A stretch of DNA of 33,674 nt from DASQEH01 sp038239485 (GCA_038239485.1 JBBSET010000043.1:1-33674), one strand, 5' to 3'; positions 7,735 through 15,727 are shown, counted from the first letter of the stretch. Translations and numbers: made by a program. The notes: generated by a model from the letters alone, not told the origin.

Positions 7735-8556
7735 GTGAGCAACGGAGCTCCCTACCTGCTAGGACATTCGGAGACCGAGCTGGAACGACTGGCGGCACAG
7801 GCACGAGCCGTCGACCCCATCACTCGAAGGTTCTTCTCTGAAGCCGGAGTCGACGTCGGGATGCGCGTCCTCGACGTCGGCTGTGGGGGCGGCGACGTGT
7901 CGGTGCTGGTTGCCGGCCTGGTCGGATCGAGTGGCTCGGTGGTGGGATTCGACCGATACGCCGGGGCGGTCGAGGCGGCGCGCGCCAGGGTCGAGAGCAT
8001 GGCTTTGGCGAACGTCTCGTTCGTCGGCGGCACCGTCGACGAGTTGGCGGACGAAGGACCGTTCGACGCGATCGTAGGACGATACGTCCTCCAGTTCGTC
8101 GACGAGCCGTCCGTGTTCCTGGCCTCGCTGGCGGTGCTGGCGAAGCCCGGCGCTCCCATCGTCTTCCACGAGCTCGACTGGTCGGGTGTGACCTCGGATC
8201 CGCCGGTGCTGAGCTACGACCGGTTGGCCTCGTCGCTCCAGGCGGTCATCGAGCGGTCAGGTGCGAACCCGCACTCGGGGCTGAGCATGCCGAACGTCTT
8301 CGTCGGCGCCGGGCTGGGCTGTCCCCAGCTACGCATCGAGCAGCGGGCCGGGGCAGGTCCCACCTCGGTGGACGTTGTGGAGCGGATGGTCGGCCTGGCG
8401 CGAAGTCTGGCAGCGTCGATGGTCGAGTCCGGCATCGTCAGCCGCGACGAGCTCGACGTCGCCACACTCCGTGAGACGATCATGGCCGAGGTGCTCGCGC
8501 GCGGAAGCCTGCTGCGCTCGCACCTGCAGGTCGGAGCGTGGTGCACCGCGCCGTAA
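7735..8556 (+). CDS. Class I SAM-dependent methyltransferase
   Basis: A 273-aa cytoplasmic methyltransferase of a family whose members start YLLGHSxxELERLxxQAR and DPITRRF. Motif I is RVLDVGCGGGDVSVLVAGLV, followed by the acidic VVGFDRYAGAVEAAR, FVGGTVDEL, and FDAIVGRYVLQFVDEP. The methyl acceptor is not known. An open frame extends upstream without a plausible promoter, so GTG 7735 is preferred. The two divergent methyltransferases share the same -10 hexamer (GATACT) and may be co-regulated. Confidence 0.85.
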   Translation: MSNGAPYLLGHSETELERLAAQARAVDPITRRFFSEAGVDVGMRVLDVGCGGGDVSVLVAGLVGSSGSVVGFDRYAGAVEAARARVESMALANVSFVGGTVDELADEGPFDAIVGRYVLQFVDEPSVFLASLAVLAKPGAPIVFHELDWSGVTSDPPVLSYDRLASSLQAVIERSGANPHSGLSMPNVFVGAGLGCPQLRIEQRAGAGPTSVDVVERMVGLARSLAASMVESGIVSRDELDVATLRETIMAEVLARGSLLRSHLQVGAWCTAP

Positions 8557-8563
8557 GAGTCGT

Positions 8564-8588
8564 GTCGGTGCGTACGGCACACGCCGAC
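8564..8588 (+). terminator. Hairpin after the methyltransferase stop codon
   Basis: GTCGG...CCGAC arms, extended by a G-T pair and one mismatch to about 9 positions, enclose an ACGGC loop just after the stop. There is no T-tract, as is common for actinobacterial terminators. Confidence 0.35.
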
Positions 8589-8615
8589 CCGTCTGCACGC
8601 CATAGACGAACCCCT

Positions 8616-8809
8616 GTGAAGCCCTTCACGCACCGTGAGCCGGTGAGTCGCCACTGAACCGGTATCCGGTGCTCGTCGAGGCCACTGTCTCAACGCTTGG
8701 CAGAGACTTAACCGGATTCGCATCTACTTCAGCGGGTTCTCCCAGGATCGCAACGTAAATTTCCTTAATGGGGCTGCCATGGCGGCAGCACCGCGCGTCT
8801 CTTGCGCGG
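8616..8809 (+). promoter_or_regulatory. Structured leader upstream of the phosphodiester glycosidase gene
   Basis: The 283-nt gap 8557-8839 has several inverted repeats: GTGAAG-CC-CTTCAC (8616-8629), GTCTC-N11-GAGAC (8687-8707), and two consecutive hairpins near the start codon, GCTGCC-ATGGC-GGCAGC (8773-8789) and CCGCGC-N7-GCGCGG (8791-8809). An A/T-rich stretch (GTAAATTTCCTTAA) just upstream at 8755-8769 stands out in this GC-rich DNA. I could not match it to a known riboswitch. Confidence 0.35.
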
Positions 8810-8839
8810 GGAAGTGGTGATGACAGGAATGCCGTTGTC

Positions 8840-10036
8840 GTGACGGAGAAGGTGGCAGTTGAGAAGGCCGATCCGGTCGACCCGTCCGGGTCCGCCCCGG
8901 TCGGCCGGCCGAAGCGGCCCGTGCGTCGGGCGATCGTGGCGGCGCTCGTTGCGTTGCTGGTCTGGCTGAGCTGGTCGGTGGGCTCAGCGCTCTTGGCGCC
9001 GGGGAATGACAGCGTCTCTGCCCGGCTGGCCGAATGGGCCAGGAGTCACCATCTGGGAAACGTCGTGCTCGGACTCGAGAAGCTCCAGTACCACCTGAAC
9101 CCGCCCGCCACTGGTGGCACGCCGCCGCCCGGGCTGTTGGTGGCGCCTAAGGGGGCGTCGCCCACGGCCCCGCCCTCCACGCACGGTCACCAAGGCGGCA
9201 CGGCGCGGGTCGCGCTTCGAAAGCCCCTGGGCTCGATCGCTCAACCGGCCCTTCCCGGCGAAGGCGCGTGGCGGAGCTTGGTCAAGGTGCACGGCCAGCC
9301 CGCGGTCCAGGCGGCTTTCCTGCGGCCGGACTCCGTTCACACGTCGTATCTCGCCGGGGTGGTCTGGATGAGCAGCAAGCTGCTGCGCTTCAACCTGCAT
9401 CCGGGTTTCGACGAGCCCGGTGGCAGCTGGCCGGTCCCGGACTGGATCCCCCCCGGTCAGCGTCGTGGACTGGTGGCGACCTGGAACGGTGCCTTCAGGC
9501 TGGCAGACGCGCACGGTGGGTTCTACCTCGACGGTAAGACGGCCGGATCGCTCGTCGACAGAGCCGCGTCGGAGGTGTTCTACCGCAACGGCACCATGAC
9601 GGTCGGAAGCTGGAACCAGGAGGTCGGCCCCGGGCCCAATGTGGTCGGCGTCCGGCAGAACCTCCATCTCCTCATCGACAATGGGAAGGTCTCGCGAAAG
9701 ATCAACACCAGCCCGCAGTTCAACTGGGGCGCAACCGTCAGCAACGCGTACTTCGTCTTCCGGTCCGGCGTGGGCATCACCGCCAACGGGGACCTCGTCT
9801 ACGCTTCCGGTGATGCTCTGTCCGCGCACACCCTGGCCCGTATCCTGCACCGGGCGGGCTGCGTGCGGGCCATGGAGCTCGACATCAACTCGACGTGGGT
9901 GTCGTACATGACCTACCTGGCCGGCGGCCACCCCTCGGACCCCACGCCACACAGCCTGCTCCCCGACTACCAGCGCCCGGCAAACCGCTACTACGAGCAC
10001 ACCTCCCGTGACTTCGTCACGGCCTACGCGCGCTGA
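8840..10036 (+). CDS. Membrane-anchored phosphodiester glycosidase (NAGPA/DUF2233-like) domain protein
   Basis: The N-terminus is a Lys/Arg-rich cytoplasmic stretch followed by one span (AIVAALVALLVWLSWSVGSA), then a Pro/Ala/Thr-rich linker. From about residue 180 it carries the phosphodiester-glycosidase fold known from the mannose-6-phosphate uncovering enzyme and bacterial relatives: GLVATWNGAFRLADAHGGFY, SEVFYRNGTMTVGSW, GPNVVGVRQNLHLLIDNGKV, RSGVGITANGDLVYASGDAL and a final MELDINSTW. The domain probably acts outside the membrane on a phosphodiester-linked sugar; the substrate is unknown. I chose GTG 8840 (398 aa), with AGGA about 11 nt upstream; ATG 8768 is in frame but would put the leader hairpins inside the gene. 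It overlaps the next gene as TGATG. Confidence 0.75.
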   Translation: MTEKVAVEKADPVDPSGSAPVGRPKRPVRRAIVAALVALLVWLSWSVGSALLAPGNDSVSARLAEWARSHHLGNVVLGLEKLQYHLNPPATGGTPPPGLLVAPKGASPTAPPSTHGHQGGTARVALRKPLGSIAQPALPGEGAWRSLVKVHGQPAVQAAFLRPDSVHTSYLAGVVWMSSKLLRFNLHPGFDEPGGSWPVPDWIPPGQRRGLVATWNGAFRLADAHGGFYLDGKTAGSLVDRAASEVFYRNGTMTVGSWNQEVGPGPNVVGVRQNLHLLIDNGKVSRKINTSPQFNWGATVSNAYFVFRSGVGITANGDLVYASGDALSAHTLARILHRAGCVRAMELDINSTWVSYMTYLAGGHPSDPTPHSLLPDYQRPANRYYEHTSRDFVTAYAR

Positions 10037-10914
10037 TGCCGCCGTCCGACCCCGACAGATGTGAGGCCCCTCGTGGTGAAAGGCCGATACCTGCCCACCC
10101 GGCGCGGGCCACTGCGGTGAGCGCGCCCTCAACCCGGTGGCAGTCGTCGGCGCGTCACCCGGTCAGCGTCCCGGAGATCACTGTCTACTTCTGGGTCCTC
10201 AAGGCTCTGTCGACGGCGATGGGTGAGTCCACATCGGACTACCTCGTGCATGCCATGGCGCCGGTCCTTGCCGTCGTTCTCGGGTTCGTGACATTCCTGG
10301 CGGCCCTCGCAGTCCAGTTCTCCCTGCGCAGGTACTCGCCGTGGGCGTACTGGCTCGCCGTGGTCATGGTCGGTGTGTTCGGCACCATGGCAGCCGACGT
10401 GCTCCACGTGGCTTTCAAGGTGCCCTACATCGCCTCGGCGCCCTTCTTCGCCCTCATGCTGGCCGCCGTCTTCGTGACATGGCAACGGACTGAGAAGACC
10501 CTGTCCATCCACAGCATCGACACTCCACGGCGCGAAGCCTTCTACTGGGCCGCGGTCGTGGCGACATTCGCACTCGGTACTGCTGCCGGTGACCTGTTGG
10601 CGACGACACTGAACTTCGGCTACTTCGGCTCTGCGGTCTTCTTCGCCGGCGTCATCGCCATCCCGATCCTGGGGTACTTCCGCTTCGGATGGGACCCTAT
10701 CTTCGCCTTCTGGTTCGCCTATGTCGTCACCCGCCCGCTCGGCGCGACCATTGCAGACTGGCTGGGAAAGCCTCCGGCCGCCAGCGGCCTCGGCTGGGGC
10801 AGCGGCTGGGTGGCGCTCGGCCTCACCCTGGCGATCCTCGCCCTCGTCACCTTCCTCGCCGTCACGCGCCGAGGCGCTCAGCTCGATCATGCCGGTGCCC
10901 ACGACGCCGTCTAG
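10036..10914 (+). CDS. COG4705-type integral membrane protein with four DUF347 repeats
   Basis: A 292-aa polytopic protein. Four related segments each begin near an aromatic pair and contain a small-residue/Asp motif: ITVYFWVLKALSTAMGEST with SDYL, YWLAVVMVGVFGTMAADVL, FYWAAVVATFALGTAAGDLL, and AFWFAYVVTRPLGATIADWL. These are the tandem DUF347 repeats, two spans each, about eight in total. The repeated GE/D motif in the membrane suggests an ion- or proton-coupled role, but function is unknown. ATG 10036 overlaps the previous stop (TGATG), indicating coupled translation. GTG 10117 is an alternative start that would remove a Pro/Arg-rich, poorly conserved-looking leader. Confidence 0.8.
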   Translation: MPPSDPDRCEAPRGERPIPAHPARATAVSAPSTRWQSSARHPVSVPEITVYFWVLKALSTAMGESTSDYLVHAMAPVLAVVLGFVTFLAALAVQFSLRRYSPWAYWLAVVMVGVFGTMAADVLHVAFKVPYIASAPFFALMLAAVFVTWQRTEKTLSIHSIDTPRREAFYWAAVVATFALGTAAGDLLATTLNFGYFGSAVFFAGVIAIPILGYFRFGWDPIFAFWFAYVVTRPLGATIADWLGKPPAASGLGWGSGWVALGLTLAILALVTFLAVTRRGAQLDHAGAHDAV

Positions 10915-10916
10915 GT

Positions 10917-11027
10917 AGCTCTTGCTCCTCGTGGCTCAGCTATGTCCTGATCGAACGGCCGTCGAGTCGATTCAGACTGATGGTCGGGCACCGGCCGTCC
11001 GAAATTCACCGCAAGGTCGTCGAATGA
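10917..11027 (+). pseudogene. C-terminal fragment of an acyltransferase-3 (OafA/YrhL) type protein
   Basis: One frame ending in TGA at 11025-11027 reads SSWLSYVLIERPSSRFRLMV. The xSYxLIERPxxR pattern is typical of the last membrane span and tail of membrane O-acyltransferases. There is no start codon or upstream acyltransferase sequence, because the DUF347 gene ends just before it. This looks like a deletion remnant. Confidence 0.45.
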
Positions 11028-11063
11028 GCCTCGCCGCCTGCGCCTCCCGGGTGGCTCAGCCCG

Positions 11064-11642
11064 CTAGGCCTGGGTCGCGCGTACCCGCAACGGGCGCAGC
11101 GCGGCCTCGGTCTTAACCAGCTCGTCGAGCATCGCGCCGGCGGCCTGCTCCATGATCTCGTTGGCCTGGAGCTGGCCCTCCTCATCGATGAACTGTGAAT
11201 GGAACGGGATGTTGACCGACTCGGTCACCGGCAGCATCTTCAGCGTCGTGACGACCTGCTTGAGCTGCTGGACCGCTCGGGTGCCGGCCGCCACCCCGCC
11301 GTACGACACGAACCCGACCGGCTTGTACTTCCACTCGTCATGCAGATAGTCGATGGCGTTCTTCACCGCAGCCGGATAGCCGTAGTTGTACTCCGGGGTC
11401 ACGATCACAACGGCGTCGGAGGCGTCGACCGTAGCGCTCCAGTCCAGGGTGTGCTGGTTGAGGTACCTGCGCAGGCGCGGGTGGTTGGGCTCGTCGAGCA
11501 GCGGTAGGTCGATCTCCGCCAGGTCGGCGACTCCGATGTCGAAGCCGCCGTGGTTCTTGGCGAGGTCGGTGAACCACTGGGCGATCGGGAGCCCAGCGCG
11601 TCCGGGGCGCGTGGAGCCGATGATGACGGTGAGTGTGGGCAT
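11064..11642 (-). CDS. NADPH-dependent FMN reductase (flavodoxin-like quinone/azo reductase)
   Basis: A 192-aa cytoplasmic flavoprotein. The FMN phosphate loop is GSTRPGRAGLPIAQW at the N-terminus, and the isoalloxazine-binding loop is TPEYNYGYPAAVKNAIDYLH, both diagnostic of the NADPH-dependent FMN reductase family. ATG 11642 follows a good GGAAGGA site. Upstream in-frame codons (to 11690) encode a Pro-rich run without family similarity. It follows an HxlR regulator gene on the same strand (61-nt gap) and is probably its target, in line with the common pairing of HxlR regulators with quinone or aldehyde detoxification enzymes. Confidence 0.9.
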   Translation of the reverse strand: MPTLTVIIGSTRPGRAGLPIAQWFTDLAKNHGGFDIGVADLAEIDLPLLDEPNHPRLRRYLNQHTLDWSATVDASDAVVIVTPEYNYGYPAAVKNAIDYLHDEWKYKPVGFVSYGGVAAGTRAVQQLKQVVTTLKMLPVTESVNIPFHSQFIDEEGQLQANEIMEQAAGAMLDELVKTEAALRPLRVRATQA

Positions 11643-11703
11643 CGTGGGTGTTCCTTCCAGGGTCGGTGTCGGGGGTGGCTCTGGTGGCACGAATGTGCCT
11701 GGG

Positions 11704-12069
11704 TCAGACGCCGGCGCTCACCGGGTGGCTGTGGGCATCGTCGACGTCGACCGGTAGCGGTATCCAGCGGTGCGACCACGCGATGACGGCGTCGAGCACC
11801 GGTTCGAGCTCTCGCCCGGCGTCGGTGAGCTCGTACTCCACGTGAACCGGGGAGCTTGGTATCACCCGGCGCTCCAGCAGGCCGGCATCTTCCAGGTCCC
11901 GAAGACGCTGGGTGAGCATGGTGTCGCTCACGAGCGGGATGGCGGCTTTGATGTCGGCGAAGCGGTGGGAGTCCGTGAAGAGGGCGCGCAGAACCGCCCC
12001 CGACCACTTGGCGCCGATCAGCTCGATGGCGGTGTGGAAGCGGAAACACACTCTGTGGACCTCGTTCAT
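11704..12069 (-). CDS. HxlR-family winged-helix transcriptional regulator
   Basis: A 121-aa DNA-binding protein. The pattern is FRFHTAIELIGAKWSGAVLRALF, then RFADIKAAIPLVSDTMLTQRLRDLEDAGLLERRV with the recognition helix, then VEYELTDAGRELEPVLDAVIAW, which is the full HxlR winged helix. The usual N-terminal Cys aligns with Cys14 of a VCFRF stretch, so thiol sensing of quinones or aldehydes is possible but not shown. ATG 12069 is chosen because the family starts close to the Cys; the upstream extension is unlike the family. It is divergent from an aldo/keto reductase and upstream of an FMN reductase, both plausible targets. Confidence 0.87.
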   Translation of the reverse strand: MNEVHRVCFRFHTAIELIGAKWSGAVLRALFTDSHRFADIKAAIPLVSDTMLTQRLRDLEDAGLLERRVIPSSPVHVEYELTDAGRELEPVLDAVIAWSHRWIPLPVDVDDAHSHPVSAGV

Positions 12070-12084
12070 GCTAGGTGCAACCAA

Positions 12085-12164
12085 GAGCGATTGCTCAGTA
12101 TTCCGTAGTGACTCTGGATTATTGAGAACTCGTACGAGGGCAACCGAGGCGAACTCGCACGCGG
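12085..12164. promoter_or_regulatory. Candidate HxlR operators between hxlR and the aldo/keto reductase
   Basis: The 152-bp divergent region holds an imperfect palindrome GAGCGATTGCTC (12085-12096, 10/12 symmetric) and a perfect 10-bp palindrome CTCGTACGAG (12129-12138). It also has two imperfect direct copies of GAACTCGYACGMGG at 12126-12139 and 12151-12164. The local HxlR protein is the obvious candidate binder. Confidence 0.4.
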
Positions 12165-12208
12165 GAGGCACCAGCCCCGCTGGCCGGGATCGCGCCGAAG
12201 CGGCGACG

Positions 12209-12221
12209 TAGGGTTTGCCGC
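12209..12221 (+). promoter_or_regulatory. Leaderless -10 element (TAGGGT) for the aldo/keto reductase
   Basis: TAGGGT at 12209-12214 precedes ATG 12222 by 7 nt; no Shine-Dalgarno is present. Confidence 0.55.
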
Positions 12222-13277
12222 ATGGACTATCGAAGCCTTGGACGTACCGGAATGCAGGTCAGCCCGCTGTGCCTGGGAGCGATGATGTTCGGCGCATGGG
12301 GCGAGAAGGATCATGACGTCTCGATCAGGATCATCCATCACGCCCTCGACGCCGGCATCAACTTCATCGACACGGCCGACGTCTACTCACAGGGCGAGTC
12401 GGAGGTCATCGTCGGCAAGGCGCTGGCCGGCGGCCGCCGCGACGACGTGATCCTCGCGACGAAGTTCCACGGTCCGATGGACGTGCCCATGGGCGAGCCG
12501 GGCGGCGACCCCAACTCCAAGGGCAACTCGCGTCGCTGGATCGTCAAGGAGGTCGACGACAGCCTGCGCCGGCTGCAGACCGAATGGATAGACCTGTACC
12601 AGGTCCACCGGCCCGAGCGGGACACCGATGTCGAGGAGACCCTCTCGGCGCTGACCGATCTCCAGCGGCAGGGCAAGATCCGGGCGTTCGGGTCCTCGAC
12701 GTTCCCGGCGCACGAGGTGGTGCAGGCGCAGTGGACCGCGCAGTCGCGCGGGCTCAGCCGGTTCGTGACGGAGCAGCCGCCCTACTCGATCTTGACGCGT
12801 GGCATCGAGGCCGACCTGCTGCCGGTGGCCGAGGAGTACGGGATGGGCGTCATCCCGTGGAGCCCGCTGGCCGGTGGATGGCTGTCCGGCAGGTACCGCA
12901 AGGACGCTGATGTGCCGCAGTCGCATCGCGCCGAGCGGATGCCCGCGCGCTACGACATGTCGAACCCCGACAACCGGGCCAAGCTCGAGGCCGCCGACGC
13001 GCTCGCCGGCGTCGCCGACAAGGCAGGGCTCTCCCTCGTGCACCTGGCGTTGGCGTTCGTGCTCTCGCATCCGGCGGTGACGGCCCCGATCATCGGCCCA
13101 CGCACGATGGAGCATCTCGAGTCTCAGCTCGGCGCGGCCGGCGTCACCCTCTCGGTCGAGGTGTTGGACCTGATCGACGAGATCGTGCCACCCGGCGTCA
13201 CCTTGTCGAGCACCGACAGGGGATACCTGCCCCCGCCGCTGTCCGACCCGTTCCTGCGCCGCCGCCGCACCGCCTGA
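12222..13277 (+). CDS. Aldo/keto reductase
   Basis: A 351-aa NADPH-dependent carbonyl reductase with a TIM-barrel fold. The catalytic tetrad is visible: Asp50 and Tyr55 in FIDTADVYSQGESE, Lys81 in VILATKFHG and His129 in DLYQVHRPERD. The N-terminus MDYRSLGRTGMQVSPLCLGA is typical, and the C-terminal SxxxHLALAFVLSHPAVTAPIIGPR cofactor-binding stretch is present. The family reduces aldehydes and ketones; substrate unknown. It is divergent from hxlR and is likely regulated by it. Confidence 0.92.
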   Translation: MDYRSLGRTGMQVSPLCLGAMMFGAWGEKDHDVSIRIIHHALDAGINFIDTADVYSQGESEVIVGKALAGGRRDDVILATKFHGPMDVPMGEPGGDPNSKGNSRRWIVKEVDDSLRRLQTEWIDLYQVHRPERDTDVEETLSALTDLQRQGKIRAFGSSTFPAHEVVQAQWTAQSRGLSRFVTEQPPYSILTRGIEADLLPVAEEYGMGVIPWSPLAGGWLSGRYRKDADVPQSHRAERMPARYDMSNPDNRAKLEAADALAGVADKAGLSLVHLALAFVLSHPAVTAPIIGPRTMEHLESQLGAAGVTLSVEVLDLIDEIVPPGVTLSSTDRGYLPPPLSDPFLRRRRTA

Positions 13278-13303
13278 CCGGGTCGGCCTGGGCGGGTCGA
13301 CGG

Positions 13304-14839
13304 TCAGGTTTCGGCGCCGACGACCTCGGGGGCAGCAGCCTTGTGACGCGGTGCGTCCTGCACGGGAGCAGACGCTTCGCGGAGCTCGGTGAGACGGGTC
13401 TTGGAGGGAAAGAGCAGGCCGCCCATCACGGCACCGAACGCGAAGACGCCTGAGCTGATGGCGAAGACCGTGGCGTAGCCGTGGGTGGCAGCGATCTGCG
13501 CGAGATGAGGGCCTGCCTGTCCAGTCGCGAGGTAGTTGGTCGTGACGGAGGCGGCGACCGTGCTCAGTGCCGCGGTACCGATCGACCCGCCGAGTTGCTG
13601 CATGGTGCTGACCAGGGCAGCTGCGACGCCGGAGTCCTGCGGCTTGACGCCGGCAGTGGCCGTGTTCATGGACGGCGCCATCACCATCCCCATCGCGAAG
13701 CCCATCAGGATGAGAGAGGGCAGCACCCCGCCTGCATAGCTGGAGTCGACCGTGAGCCGGCTGAGGTATCCCATCGCGAAGCAGCCCAAGACCATCCCGA
13801 TCGTGATGACGATGCGGGGTCCGAAGCGCGGCAGAGTGACGATGTTGGAGAGGTTCGAGCTGATCATGACGCAGGCGATCATCGGCAGGAAGGCCAGCCC
13901 CGACATCACGGGGCTGAAGCCCAGCACGGTCTGCAAGTAGTAGGTCAGGAACAAGAAGACCCCGAACATCGCAACGCCCGACAGTCCCACGGCCGCGAAG
14001 GCGACGCCGCGCGTGCGGTCGGCGACGACGCGAAGGGGGAGCAGCGGCGCGCCTACGCGCTGCTCGGCGATCACGAATGCCACCAGCAGGACGACACCGA
14101 GGGCCAGCGAGCCGATGGTCACGGCGGCGGTCCAGCCCGCAGACTCGGCATGGGAGAAGCCGAACACCAGGCAGAACAGGCCTGACGAGGCAAGTGCCGC
14201 GCCGATCGCGTCGATCCGTGGCTTGACCGGGGGAAGCTTGTGGACCATGTAGACCAAGGCGCCCGCGGCGGCGCCGAGAGCGAAGAAGATGTTGACGAAC
14301 ATCGCCCAGCGCCACGACGCATACTGCGTCAGGACGCCACCAAGGATCAGCCCGACCGCCCCCCCGCCGACCGCGACGGTGCCGAAGACGCCGAAGGCGC
14401 GACCACGGTCGCGAGGGTCGCGGAACGTCGTGACCAGAGTGCCCAGCGCCGCCGGGGCGAGCATGGCGCCCGCAACGCCCTGGATGGCCCGTGCTGCTAC
14501 AAGCACACCGAAGGAGGGTGCCGCGCCACCGATCGCCGAAGCGATCGCGAACGCCGCCAACCCACCGATGAAGGTGCGCTTGCGGCCGAACAGGTCACCG
14601 ACACGGCCGCCGAGCAGGAGCAGGCTGCCGAATGCCAAGGCGTACGCGGTGACGACCCATTGCCGCTGGCCGTCGGCGAAACCCAGGTCCAGCTGCGCCG
14701 AGGGCAAGGCGATGTTGACCACTGTGGCGTCCAGCACGACCATCAGCTGGGCGATGGACACCACGACGAGGATCAGCCAACGGTGGTCCGTAGGCGGTTG
14801 CGCAGCGGTCTGTTCCGGCTGGGCAGCGGTATGCGACAC
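13304..14839 (-). CDS. MFS drug exporter, DHA2 (EmrB/QacA) family
   Basis: A 511-aa inner-membrane proton antiporter with about 14 spans. Signature sequences are LDATVVNIALPSAQ in TM1 (motif D1), GGRVGDLFGRKRTF after TM2 (motif A), RAIQGVAGAMLAPAALG in TM4 (motif B), and a glycine-rich VAVGGGAVGLILGGVL in TM5 (motif C, antiporter). It probably exports drugs or toxic organics. The ATG follows an AGGAGA site. It is divergent from a TetR gene across 180 bp, the classic exporter/repressor pair, and convergent with the aldo/keto reductase. Confidence 0.93.
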   Translation of the reverse strand: MSHTAAQPEQTAAQPPTDHRWLILVVVSIAQLMVVLDATVVNIALPSAQLDLGFADGQRQWVVTAYALAFGSLLLLGGRVGDLFGRKRTFIGGLAAFAIASAIGGAAPSFGVLVAARAIQGVAGAMLAPAALGTLVTTFRDPRDRGRAFGVFGTVAVGGGAVGLILGGVLTQYASWRWAMFVNIFFALGAAAGALVYMVHKLPPVKPRIDAIGAALASSGLFCLVFGFSHAESAGWTAAVTIGSLALGVVLLVAFVIAEQRVGAPLLPLRVVADRTRGVAFAAVGLSGVAMFGVFLFLTYYLQTVLGFSPVMSGLAFLPMIACVMISSNLSNIVTLPRFGPRIVITIGMVLGCFAMGYLSRLTVDSSYAGGVLPSLILMGFAMGMVMAPSMNTATAGVKPQDSGVAAALVSTMQQLGGSIGTAALSTVAASVTTNYLATGQAGPHLAQIAATHGYATVFAISSGVFAFGAVMGGLLFPSKTRLTELREASAPVQDAPRHKAAAPEVVGAET

Positions 14840-14983
14840 AGGTTCTCCTGAAAGCTGGGGTTACGCGAGCCGGTTGGCGTGGTGCTTGGCAATTTGGGCT
14901 CGACGCTCTATGAGTTCGACGTCTGGTGGGCTGTGTCGCGAGAGGCCACACCGCAGACGATGTCAAGCATGCGCGCTCCAAAG

Positions 14984-15019
14984 TGGACTGTCAAATCCAG
15001 AACTGCTACCTTCTGGCAC
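14984..15019 (+). promoter_or_regulatory. Leaderless promoter with candidate operator for the tetR gene
   Basis: TGGACT (14984-14989), a 17-nt spacer, TACCTT (-10, 15007-15012), 7 nt, then ATG 15020. A weak symmetric element TGGA-N8-TCCA overlaps the -35 and could be the TetR self-operator. Confidence 0.45.
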
Positions 15020-15643
15020 ATGGCAGGCAGCGACGACGCGGTGACATCGACGTTGACTCGCAAGGGGGCTGAGGTGCGCGCCCGCATCGTCGTGGCGGCA
15101 GCGAAGGTGATCTTCGAGCGCGGCGTCGGGGGCACGACGATAGACGACGTGAAGACCGCGGCGTCGGTGAGCAGCTCGCAGCTGTACCACTACTTCATGG
15201 ACAAGGACGCGCTGGTCAGGGCCGTGATCGCCCATCAGGCCGACACGATCCTGCGCCGCCAGGAGAACGCTCGGTTCGACAGCGTCGACGGTTTCCGCGC
15301 ATGGCGCGACCGGGTCGTCGAGACGGTACGGAGCAACGACTGCCGCGGTGGCTGTCCGCTCGGCTCGTTGGGCAGCCAGCTCGCGGAGAGCGACCCCGGC
15401 GCCCGGGATGACGTCGCTCACAGCTTCGCCCGATGGGAGGACGCGCTCCGCGACGGCCTGCTCGCCATGCGAGCCGGTGGTCGGCTCGCTCCTGAGGCGG
15501 ACCCCGAAAGCCTGGCGCTGGCTATGCTCACCACGCTCCAAGGCGGTCTCCTCCTGAGCCAGATCCAGCGCGACACCAAGCCGCTCGAAGCGGCACTCGA
15601 TTTCATGATCGACCTGATCGAGCGGCAGTCGGTCCGAACCTGA
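15020..15643 (+). CDS. TetR/AcrR-family transcriptional regulator
   Basis: A 207-aa repressor. The N-terminal helix-turn-helix is clear: ARIVVAAAKVIFERGVGGTT, then IDDVKTAASVSSSQLYHYFMDKDALVRAVI. The C-terminal ligand domain includes CRGGCPLGSLGSQLAESDPG, a stretch typical of the TetR_C_16/LmrA-like group associated with drug exporters. ATG 15020 fits the leaderless promoter; an in-frame upstream extension from 14879 contains no HTH sequence. It is divergent from the DHA2 exporter and very probably represses it. Confidence 0.88.
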   Translation: MAGSDDAVTSTLTRKGAEVRARIVVAAAKVIFERGVGGTTIDDVKTAASVSSSQLYHYFMDKDALVRAVIAHQADTILRRQENARFDSVDGFRAWRDRVVETVRSNDCRGGCPLGSLGSQLAESDPGARDDVAHSFARWEDALRDGLLAMRAGGRLAPEADPESLALAMLTTLQGGLLLSQIQRDTKPLEAALDFMIDLIERQSVRT

Positions 15644-15721
15644 CACTTTGGGGTGTGCCGCTCAGCTGCCCCGCGTGAAGTGCTGCGTGCGGCTTCGTGA
15701 TGGCCGGGGCGGGACAGCGGG

Positions 15722-15727
15722 TAGGTT
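15722..15727 (+). promoter_or_regulatory. -10 element (TAGGTT) for the ABM-domain gene
   Basis: TAGGTT lies 25 nt before ATG 15753. GAGAGGA just before the start provides a Shine-Dalgarno, so this gene, unlike many neighbours, should have a short leader. Confidence 0.35.

Noticed and set aside
6506..7804. 432-codon minus-strand frame
   Set aside because: Covers the methyltransferase in another frame and contains no recognisable domain.
8557..8839. c-di-AMP (ydaO) or other known riboswitch in the glycosidase leader
   Set aside because: Hairpins exist, but I could not find the conserved core sequences of riboswitch classes I know.
12387..14315. Long 642-codon minus-strand open frame
   Set aside because: It lies antisense to the aldo/keto reductase and out of frame with the MFS exporter; composition is Arg/His/Gly-rich with no domain, typical of GC-rich shadow frames.
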